From: CAYQDF01 sp964416175
Lineage (GTDB): Bacteria; Chloroflexota; Anaerolineae; Anaerolineales; UBA4823
NCBI GenBank assembly: GCA_964416175.1
Contig: CAYQDF010000150.1
Span: forward strand, 1-7,086
Direction: 5' to 3'
Length of the DNA stretch: 7,086 bases
Under the pieces are notes generated by a model that had not been told where the DNA came from, did not search any database, and saw only the letters and a list, made by a program, of their open reading frames with translations. Both the position numbers and the translations under genes were made by a program. Below are positions 1 to 5,099 of this stretch, in pieces (the stretch's first letter is position 1; every line of letters starts with the position of its first letter).

Positions 1-569
1 TCTCCCAGGAGGGTCCGGTCATCGCGGGTGAATGTCATGGAAGCCACAATCGGCAGGTCGCAAATCCCCCGGGCAGCCGCAACCGCGGCGAGCATTTCCG
101 CGAGATCGCTGATCGTCTCCAGGATCAGCAGATCAGCGCCCGCGCTGCACAATGCGGCGATCTGTTCCGCGAAGACCTGCCGCGCCTGCTCAGGCTGCAC
201 GCGCCCGAAAGGGGAAAGGCGGACTCCTAAGGGGCCAACATCGCCAGCTATCAGCACATCCCTGCCAGCTTTGGCGGCGGCTTCACGGGCGAGAGCCACA
301 CCGGCCTGATTGATCTGAATCACTTTATCGCCCTGTTCGTGATCCGCCAGCTTGAACCGGTTAGCACCGAATGTGTTGGTTTGGATGACCTGCGACCCGG
401 CTTCGATGTATGCCCGGTGGATCTCCACAACAAGGCTCGGATTGGTAAGGTTGACGGCGTCGAAGCACTGGTCGAAGCCCACGCCGCGGGCATTCAACAT
501 CGTCCCCATTGCCCCGTCACCGAGGATGGGCAGATTCGAGTGAGAGATCAGTTCGCGGAAATCGCTCAT
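1..569 (-). CDS. Homocysteine S-methyltransferase domain, N-terminal part (probably bifunctional with methylenetetrahydrofolate reductase); runs off the window start
   Basis: The 189 residues visible form the first two thirds of a homocysteine S-methyltransferase TIM barrel, a cytoplasmic enzyme that moves a methyl group to homocysteine to make methionine. Seen directly: the family's opening GDGAMGTML (residues 17-25), FDQCFDAVNLTNP (32-44), the barrel motif QTNTFGANR (68-76 region), AGDVGPLG (108-115) and DLLILETISD (146-155). The zinc-binding cysteines of the family lie further on and are outside the window. The wording around FDQCFDAVNLT resembles the YitJ-type proteins of about 600 aa that fuse this domain to methylenetetrahydrofolate reductase; a B12-dependent MetH N-terminus or a stand-alone enzyme cannot be excluded from this fragment. 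The ATG overlaps the stop of the upstream DUF1786 gene in an ATGA, with GGGAAG six bases upstream as a modest ribosome binding site, so translational coupling is likely. Family call is firm; the fusion is inferred. Confidence 0.9.
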   Translation of the reverse strand, partial: MSDFRELISHSNLPILGDGAMGTMLNARGVGFDQCFDAVNLTNPSLVVEIHRAYIEAGSQVIQTNTFGANRFKLADHEQGDKVIQINQAGVALAREAAAKAGRDVLIAGDVGPLGVRLSPFGRVQPEQARQVFAEQIAALCSAGADLLILETISDLAEMLAAVAAARGICDLPIVASMTFTRDDRTLLG

Positions 570-1711
570 GCAACTTCCCAGGGAGGCGTGCCGCTGCCTC
601 CTGCTCCGATCAGGGAGGCACGGATCGACTCGGACAGTTCAGGGACCAGGTCTGCCACAGCGGCGAGCATCCCAAAACAACCCGCTATCATCATATCGCC
701 AAAAGGGACCGCGAAATACGGGCGCAAATTGGAACCTCGCATCAGGTTTCGCCGTGGTCCAGACACTGCAAGGCCAAATTCACCCTTCTTAAGGTCCAGA
801 GGTCGTTCCTCATAGATCAAGGCTCCGTGCCCATTGTCATCAAAGACATCGCCGTGCTTGAGACTGCCATCCGCCAGAGCGAGCAGCAGACCCTCCAGCC
901 GTGCAAGATCGATCAGACCGGTGTGGTGTTCAAAGACACCCTCAATCCCTCCCGGACCCAGGCGAAAAGCCAGGGTGTGGAAGTTGCCCACATTGACCAC
1001 GATTACGCGTTCCTGAGACCCAACCCTGGGGTCTAGAGTCGCCCCAAGCACCGCTGCGGGTGCAGTGTCCATGACCACCAGAGGTATATCGAGCGGAGGC
1101 GCGGAACAGACGACAGCTTGGAGGCGGGTCATGATGGGAGGGACCTGGGTTGCCAGGTAAGCGAAGGCGCTTAACCGGTTCTCGGCGCGGATCCGGGCAT
1201 CCAGATAATCGAATCGGAACTGGCGATCGGAATAACCAGGCGGGGCATTGCCGTGATCGAAGACTGCCACTGCTATCGCCGATAAATCTTTCAGCGTCAC
1301 ATCGAACGTCTCGAACGCGATTCTTATGGACGGGAAATCGAAATCTTTCAACTTGATTCGTTTGATTCCCTCCGGAAGACGACCGGCCTCATCCTCGCTG
1401 ACGATCTCCACCCCTGATTCAGCTACGAGGTCCAGATCGTCATTGAATGAGCGCGCTGCTTCAGGGAGTGCAAAAACCGGTAATCCAGCTTTGAGGTGAT
1501 CCTCCACTGCCCAGTGGCTTGGTCCGCCGCCCATGGTAACTCCTGTCAACAGGATCGCCTCCCGTTGGAGGGTGGCCTGCTGGATCTCACGGCGAACGAT
1601 CATGGTCGGCGAGGGAAGGATCAGCTTATACCCGTTTTCCAGATCTAATCGTGAATCGTAGAGGAAAATATCTTGCGTGCCAGTCCCAACGTCAACAGTT
1701 AAAATTTGCAT
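566..1711 (-). CDS. DUF1786 family protein (annotated in databases as pyruvate formate-lyase activating enzyme-related; function unknown)
   Basis: The 381-aa protein matches, from memory, the DUF1786 family. Visible marks are VDVGTGTQDIFLYDS at the N-terminus (residues 6-20), LPSPT (32-36), TGVTMGGGPSHWAVEDHLKAG (56-76), FDHGNAPPGYSDRQFRF (151-167), VVNVGNFHTLAF (238-249), SGPRRNL (317-323) and FGDMMIAGCFGMLAA (337-351). DVGTGT near the start and NVGNFHT later resemble the two phosphate loops of actin/sugar-kinase/Hsp70-like ATPases, which is inference. No CxxxCxxC radical-SAM cluster is present, so the old 'PFL activating enzyme' label is not supported. The start chosen is the ATG at 1711, just before the conserved MQILTVDVG; an in-frame ATG at 1774 would add 21 unconserved residues. 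A weak AGG lies 10-14 bases upstream. The stop overlaps the start of the downstream homocysteine methyltransferase by 4 bp, suggesting a linked role in one-carbon metabolism, but no function is established. Confidence 0.8.
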   Translation of the reverse strand: MQILTVDVGTGTQDIFLYDSRLDLENGYKLILPSPTMIVRREIQQATLQREAILLTGVTMGGGPSHWAVEDHLKAGLPVFALPEAARSFNDDLDLVAESGVEIVSEDEAGRLPEGIKRIKLKDFDFPSIRIAFETFDVTLKDLSAIAVAVFDHGNAPPGYSDRQFRFDYLDARIRAENRLSAFAYLATQVPPIMTRLQAVVCSAPPLDIPLVVMDTAPAAVLGATLDPRVGSQERVIVVNVGNFHTLAFRLGPGGIEGVFEHHTGLIDLARLEGLLLALADGSLKHGDVFDDNGHGALIYEERPLDLKKGEFGLAVSGPRRNLMRGSNLRPYFAVPFGDMMIAGCFGMLAAVADLVPELSESIRASLIGAGGSGTPPWEVA

Positions 1712-1875
1712 ACAAAGATGAACCTGGTATGAAGATGGGCAAAAGTTTACCATAATCCAAGGTCGAATCGCCATATCCCTGGTTCGCCCTTATTCATCGG
1801 GTATACTTTCGCTATTCGGACTCCGCTTTCTAATGATGGGATTTTGACATAAGATCTGGATTCACGAGGTAATCG
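1712..1875. promoter_or_regulatory. Divergent intergenic region between the DUF1786/methyltransferase operon and the methylmalonyl-CoA operon
   Basis: These 164 bases separate two genes transcribed away from each other and so must hold both start regions. On the plus strand TATACT at 1802-1807 is a plausible -10 for the mutase operon, with a poor -35 (CTGGTT, 1779-1784, 17-bp spacer). No convincing -10/-35 pair was found for the minus-strand genes. The region is too short and lacks visible structure for a cobalamin riboswitch, although that class might have been expected near a B12 enzyme. Confidence 0.45.
1866..1870 (+). promoter_or_regulatory. Ribosome binding site GAGGT for the mutase gene
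   Basis: GAGGT lies five bases before the ATG at 1876. It decides the start, because the next in-frame ATG (codon 6) has no such site. Confidence 0.7.
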
Positions 1876-3531
1876 ATGTCCTTAGACGCTATGCGTAGAA
1901 GTTGGGAAGACCAGACCTATAAGCCCGCTGTCCAGCGGTTCCCCGAGCGAAAACCAGAGTTTAAAACTTCCTCCGACATCCATCTTCCGCCGCTCCTGAC
2001 TCCCTCAGACCAGGAGCGCGAGTATATGGATAAGCTGGGGTTTCCGGGAGAATACCCATTCACTCGCGGTGTGCAGCCCACGATGTACCGTGGGCGTTTG
2101 TGGACGATGCGCCAGTATGCTGGTTACGCCACCGCAGAAGAATCCAACCTGAGGTACCGCTACCTGCTTGAGCAGGGGCAAACAGGCCTCTCGGTGGCGT
2201 TCGATCTTCCTACCCAGATCGGGTACGATTCTGACGATCCTCTGGCTTCAGGGGAGGTGGGGAAGGTCGGCGTGGCCATTTCCTCGCTGGAAGATATGCT
2301 GACCCTCTTTCGGGAGATCCCCCTCGATAAAGTCTCCACGAGCATGACCATCAATGCGCCCGCCGCGATCTTACTCGCCATGTACATCGCTGTCGCCAAA
2401 AAACAGGGGATCGAAGCGCGCCAGCTCCGCGGGACTATCCAGAACGATATCCTGAAGGAATACATCGCCCGAGGGACGTACATTTTTCCGCCTCAGCCTT
2501 CCATGCGCCTGATCACGGATGTCTTTCGCTACTGCAAGGAAAACGTCCCCCACTGGAACACGATCAGCATCTCTGGCTACCACATCCGTGAGGCCGGTTC
2601 GACTGCCGTACAGGAGATTGCCTTCACTATGGCGAATGCCATCGCCTACGTTCAGGCTGCAATAGACGCAGGTCTGGATGTGGACGAATTTGGCGGGCAG
2701 CTTTCGTTTTTCTTCAACGCCCACAGAAACTTTTTGGAAGAGATCGCCAAATTTCGCGCCGCCCGCCGCCTCTGGTCTCGCCTGATGCGTGATCGGTTCC
2801 ACGCCAAAAAACCAGCTTCCATGATGCTCCGCTTCCACACTCAGACAGGCGGATCGACTTTAACCGCCCAGCAGCCGGAAAACAACATCATCCGGGTTGC
2901 CCTGCAGGCCCTGGCAGCAGTCCTGGGAGGGACGCAGTCCTTACACACAAACAGCATGGATGAAGCGCTCTGGCTGCCGACCGAAAAAGCTGTCCGGCTG
3001 GCGTTGCGCACCCAGCAGATCATCGCGTACGAATCCGGTGTGCCGGATACCATCGATCCCCTCGGGGGATCCTACCTGATTGAATACCTGACCGACGAGA
3101 TTGAGCGACTGGCCGAAGAATACATCCAGAAAATCGATGCCATGGGTGGCGCTCTGGCTGCCATTGAAAACGGTTATATCCAACGCGAGATCCAGGACGC
3201 GGCCTACACTGACCTCAAGGACCTGGAGAGTGGTGCTCAGATCGTCGTTGGGCTGAATGCATTTACGACCGACGAGAAGGTCGAATTGGACAGGCTGCGG
3301 GTAGACCCGTCGATCGAGATCGACCAGTGCCGCCGGCTGGCAGCCCTCCGGGAAAGGCGTGATCCGGTAAAATACGGGGAGCTGCTCGCCCATTTGGAAC
3401 GCGCTGCCCGGAGCGATGAAAACCTGATGCCCCTCTTCCTGGTATGCGTCGAATCCGACATCACTTTGGGAGAGATCTGCCGGGTCCTGCGGCAGACCTG
3501 GGGAGAATACCAGCCCCCTGCCACGCTGTGA
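1876..3531 (+). CDS. Methylmalonyl-CoA mutase, large (catalytic) subunit, lacking the B12-binding domain
   Basis: This cytoplasmic adenosylcobalamin enzyme subunit interconverts succinyl-CoA and (R)-methylmalonyl-CoA by a radical carbon-skeleton rearrangement. The 551 residues cover the substrate-binding TIM barrel: TMYRGRLWTMRQYAG (69-83), GQTGLSVAFDLPTQIGYDSD (101-120), GTIQNDILKEYIARGTYIFPP (186-206), SISGYHIREAG (231-241), GGTQSLHTNSMDEAL (351-365) and DPLGGSY (394-400). By alignment from memory to the Propionibacterium enzyme, Y81 and R199 match Tyr89 and Arg207, which contact the methylmalonyl carboxylate; Q189 and Y235-H236 match Gln197 and Tyr243-His244. The Tyr/Arg pair argues against isobutyryl- or 2-hydroxyisobutyryl-CoA mutase. 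The protein ends near residue 551 with no DxHxxG B12-binding module, so it belongs to the split form and needs a separate small subunit of about 135 aa, which is not in this window; nor is the MeaB GTPase. The epimerase follows 48 bp later, probably in the same operon. Confidence 0.95.
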   Translation: MSLDAMRRSWEDQTYKPAVQRFPERKPEFKTSSDIHLPPLLTPSDQEREYMDKLGFPGEYPFTRGVQPTMYRGRLWTMRQYAGYATAEESNLRYRYLLEQGQTGLSVAFDLPTQIGYDSDDPLASGEVGKVGVAISSLEDMLTLFREIPLDKVSTSMTINAPAAILLAMYIAVAKKQGIEARQLRGTIQNDILKEYIARGTYIFPPQPSMRLITDVFRYCKENVPHWNTISISGYHIREAGSTAVQEIAFTMANAIAYVQAAIDAGLDVDEFGGQLSFFFNAHRNFLEEIAKFRAARRLWSRLMRDRFHAKKPASMMLRFHTQTGGSTLTAQQPENNIIRVALQALAAVLGGTQSLHTNSMDEALWLPTEKAVRLALRTQQIIAYESGVPDTIDPLGGSYLIEYLTDEIERLAEEYIQKIDAMGGALAAIENGYIQREIQDAAYTDLKDLESGAQIVVGLNAFTTDEKVELDRLRVDPSIEIDQCRRLAALRERRDPVKYGELLAHLERAARSDENLMPLFLVCVESDITLGEICRVLRQTWGEYQPPATL

Positions 3532-3566
3532 GGTCCAGCTCGCGGATCCATCTGGAAACTTTCTCT

Positions 3567-3572
3567 GAGGAG
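3567..3572 (+). promoter_or_regulatory. Ribosome binding site GAGGAG deciding a TTG start
   Basis: GAGGAG sits seven bases before TTG at 3580. No in-frame ATG or GTG lies near the conserved beginning of the epimerase, so this strong site supports TTG as the initiation codon. Confidence 0.75.
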
Positions 3573-3579
3573 CCTGTCA

Positions 3580-3996
3580 TTGGTAAAGGTTAAACGCATC
3601 GATCACATCGCCATCGTCGTGGACGACATCGAAGAAGCGCTGGGATTCTGGCGGGACGCCCTGGGACTCGAGCCGGACAACATCCAGGAGGTCCCCGGGC
3701 AGTACTCGGAGGTCGCATTCCTGCCTGTTCATGACAGCGAGATCGAACTGGTCCAGCCGACCACAACGGATTCCGGGATCGCGCGTTACCTGGAAAGGCG
3801 CGGGCCCGGGATGCACCACCTCTGCCTGGAGGTAGAGGACATCAATTCTGCGCTCGAGCACCTCCGCGCCAGAGGTGTCCGCCTGATCAACGAAGTGCCC
3901 CAGTCCGGCGCCGGAGGGAAAAAGTACGCCTTCATCCACCCGGAGAGCGCCTCCGGTGTGCTCGTGGAACTCTACCAGCTTCCCAAACGAGAATAG
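3580..3996 (+). CDS. mce: Methylmalonyl-CoA epimerase (TTG start)
   Basis: A 138-aa vicinal-oxygen-chelate (glyoxalase-fold) protein that swaps the (R) and (S) forms of methylmalonyl-CoA, linking the mutase to propionyl-CoA carboxylase or transcarboxylase. The two beta-alpha-beta-beta-beta modules are visible: IDHIAIVVDDIEEALGFW (7-24), VAFLPVHDSEIELVQP (45-60), GPGMHHLCLEVEDI (75-88) and YAFIHPESASGVLVELYQ (116-133). Expected metal ligands are H9, E56, H80 and E130; the family's second position is Gln in some members and Glu in others. Length matches the usual 130-150 aa. Translation starts at TTG, supported by the GAGGAG site upstream. It follows the mutase by 48 bp and precedes the membrane protein by 16 bp, so the three genes are probably one transcript. 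A generic glyoxalase-family dioxygenase is the only alternative, made unlikely by the neighbouring mutase and the close motif match. Confidence 0.94.
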   Translation: MVKVKRIDHIAIVVDDIEEALGFWRDALGLEPDNIQEVPGQYSEVAFLPVHDSEIELVQPTTTDSGIARYLERRGPGMHHLCLEVEDINSALEHLRARGVRLINEVPQSGAGGKKYAFIHPESASGVLVELYQLPKRE

Positions 3997-4012
3997 AAAT
4001 CGGAATCGCAGT

Positions 4013-4897
4013 ATGGATGATCGTCTCTACAGCAAGACCGGGTTTCTGCGCGCTTATCCGATTCACGGATGGATCGGCATCGGCTTGTTGTCCATCGCCT
4101 GGTTGCTCAACTGGTCGATCGATGGCCTGCGCACGCACTACCTTTTCTTCCCCTTATGGCTTGGATATTGCCTGGTCGTGGATGGCCTGGTTTTCATCCG
4201 CAAAGGTTCCTCACTCTTCACCCGCAGCTGGCGGAAATATGTTGGTTTGTTTTTTATCTCTGCGCCTGTCTGGTGGATTTTCGAAGTCCTCAACTGGCGC
4301 CTCGATAACTGGCATTACCAGGGCAGCGAATATTTCTCCAGCGCCGCCTTCTGGTTCTGGGCGACGATCAACTTCACCACAGTGATCCCGGCTGTCTTCG
4401 GCACGGCGGAATTGATTGGGACTTTCGGCTTCATCGAGCGTTTTAGGAACGGGTGGATAATCCGTCCGGAACGGTGGGTCCTGGTCCGCTTTTTCATCGC
4501 TGGCCTCTTGATGCTGGTTGCCATGCTCATCTGGCCCCGGGTCTTCTTTCCGTTTCTCTGGCTTTCATTGTTCTTCATCCTGGAACCGATCAATTGCTGG
4601 GTTGAGAACCGTTCTCTGGTTGAAGGGACCGCCCGCGGGGATTGGCGGGTCGTAATTTCCCTTTGGACCGGGGTGTTGGTGACGGCTTTTTTCTGGGAGA
4701 TGTGGAATTACCTCTCCTATCCTAAATGGATCTACCAGGTCCCATGGGGAGGCTGCTGCAAAATCTTCGAGATGCCCCTTCTCGGCTACGGGGGCTACCT
4801 CCCCTTTGCGCTGGAATTATTCGCGATTTATCACCTGGCAGCGGGTTTGGCGGGGACTAAGCGGACCACTTACATCCGGTTCATCGATGAACCCTGA
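4013..4897 (+). CDS. Polytopic membrane protein of unknown function with an internal duplication (about eight helices)
   Basis: I do not recognise a named family with confidence. The 294-aa protein is very rich in W, F, L and I and shows about eight hydrophobic segments (near residues 19-38, 42-62, 75-95, 112-138, 155-175, 177-195, 212-232, 257-279), with no signal peptide of the cleaved type. The two halves look duplicated: FFPLWL at 45-50 against FFPFLWL at 178-184, FEVLNW at 90-95 against WEMWNY at 228-233, and TVIPAVFGTAEL at 123-134 against GYLPFALELF at 261-270. Each third helix of a half thus carries E-x-x-N-[WY]. A soluble basic/aromatic linker (about 141-154) joins the halves. The ATG at 4013 is chosen because an earlier in-frame ATG (3956) would add 19 polar residues overlapping the epimerase end. 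The ribosome binding site is weak (CGGAA, 4001-4005). It lies 16 bp after the epimerase, so co-transcription is likely; whether it shares that pathway is unknown. A carotenoid-cyclase-like or small-molecule-modifying membrane enzyme is conceivable but unsupported. Confidence 0.85.
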   Translation: MDDRLYSKTGFLRAYPIHGWIGIGLLSIAWLLNWSIDGLRTHYLFFPLWLGYCLVVDGLVFIRKGSSLFTRSWRKYVGLFFISAPVWWIFEVLNWRLDNWHYQGSEYFSSAAFWFWATINFTTVIPAVFGTAELIGTFGFIERFRNGWIIRPERWVLVRFFIAGLLMLVAMLIWPRVFFPFLWLSLFFILEPINCWVENRSLVEGTARGDWRVVISLWTGVLVTAFFWEMWNYLSYPKWIYQVPWGGCCKIFEMPLLGYGGYLPFALELFAIYHLAAGLAGTKRTTYIRFIDEP

Positions 4898-4947
4898 TGC
4901 ATATTGCACAAGTAAGAGCCGGTGAAACGAATCATGGTCATCGGATC

Positions 4948-4970
4948 TGAAAATTGATTTTCAAATTTGA
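4948..4970. repeat. Two abutting palindromes, candidate operator
   Basis: Positions 4948-4963 read TGAAAAT-TG-ATTTTCA, a 7-bp inverted repeat around a 2-bp centre. Positions 4961-4970 read TCAAATTTGA, a perfect 10-bp palindrome sharing three bases with the first. A third overlapping dyad, TTGA-TTT-TCAA, is at 4954-4964. All lie 10-32 bases upstream of a perfect TATAAT. Such placement suits a dimeric repressor or activator; an AT-rich coincidence or a promoter UP-like stretch is the alternative. It does not match the LexA boxes I know. Confidence 0.45.
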
Positions 4971-4976
4971 CCTGGC

Positions 4977-4985
4977 TGGTATAAT
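4977..4985 (+). promoter_or_regulatory. Extended -10 promoter element, upstream promoter P1
   Basis: TGGTATAAT is a perfect extended -10 (TGn plus TATAAT at 4980-4985). Possible -35 elements are TTTTCA at 4958-4963 (16-bp spacer) or TTGATT at 4954-4959 (20-bp spacer), both inside the palindrome cluster. Transcription would start near 4992 and give a leader of about 108 bases before uvrA. Confidence 0.6.
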
Positions 4986-5047
4986 ACAGGTTTGTCATTG
5001 CGTCATCAAAGCAGGACTGCCCAGTTCCTCTTTAAATAAAACATTTG

Positions 5048-5056
5048 TGCTATAAT
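5048..5056 (+). promoter_or_regulatory. Extended -10 promoter element, downstream promoter P2
   Basis: TGCTATAAT is a second perfect extended -10 (TATAAT at 5051-5056), 71 bases after the first. No good -35 is visible at the 17-bp spacing, which extended -10 promoters often tolerate. The start would fall near 5063, giving a leader of about 37 bases to the uvrA ATG. Confidence 0.65.
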
Positions 5057-5099
5057 TGGGGCTCAGCCTACTTCGAGCGTCTGTTTCTAATATCGGGCT

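Larger units (their letters stand above)
4898..5099 (+). promoter_or_regulatory. Intergenic regulatory region before uvrA
   Basis: The 202 bases are clearly more AT-rich than the genes around them. They contain two perfect extended -10 boxes and a cluster of palindromes (listed separately). No small gene with a ribosome binding site, no tRNA, and no GC-rich hairpin followed by a T run was found, so termination of the upstream operon here is not evident. Confidence 0.6.

Noticed and set aside
339..815. Plus-strand open frame of 158 codons and its neighbours up to 1356
   Set aside because: They lie antisense to the methyltransferase and DUF1786 genes, which show clear family motifs; the plus-strand translations show no recognisable domain.
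1712..1774. Upstream ATG giving 21 extra residues on the DUF1786 protein
   Set aside because: The extension is not family-like, and the conserved N-terminus begins exactly at the ATG at 1711.
1844..1849. Perfect TTGACA before the mutase gene
   Set aside because: The matching -10 position (about 1867-1872, AGGTAA) is the ribosome binding site region and not TATAAT-like, so it does not form a usable promoter.
2371..3393. Long minus-strand open frames inside the mutase gene
   Set aside because: The mutase reading frame is conserved throughout; these are antisense shadows of a GC-rich gene.
3956..4012. Earlier ATG for the membrane protein, overlapping the epimerase
   Set aside because: It would add 19 polar, repetitive residues read out of frame through the epimerase end; the ATG at 4013 sits naturally after the epimerase stop.
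4898..4908. TGCA-TAT-TGCA just after the membrane gene as a terminator
   Set aside because: The 4-bp stem is too weak and no T run follows.
4967..4972. TTGACC as a -35 for the TATAAT at 4980
   Set aside because: Only 7 bases separate them, far from the needed 16-18.
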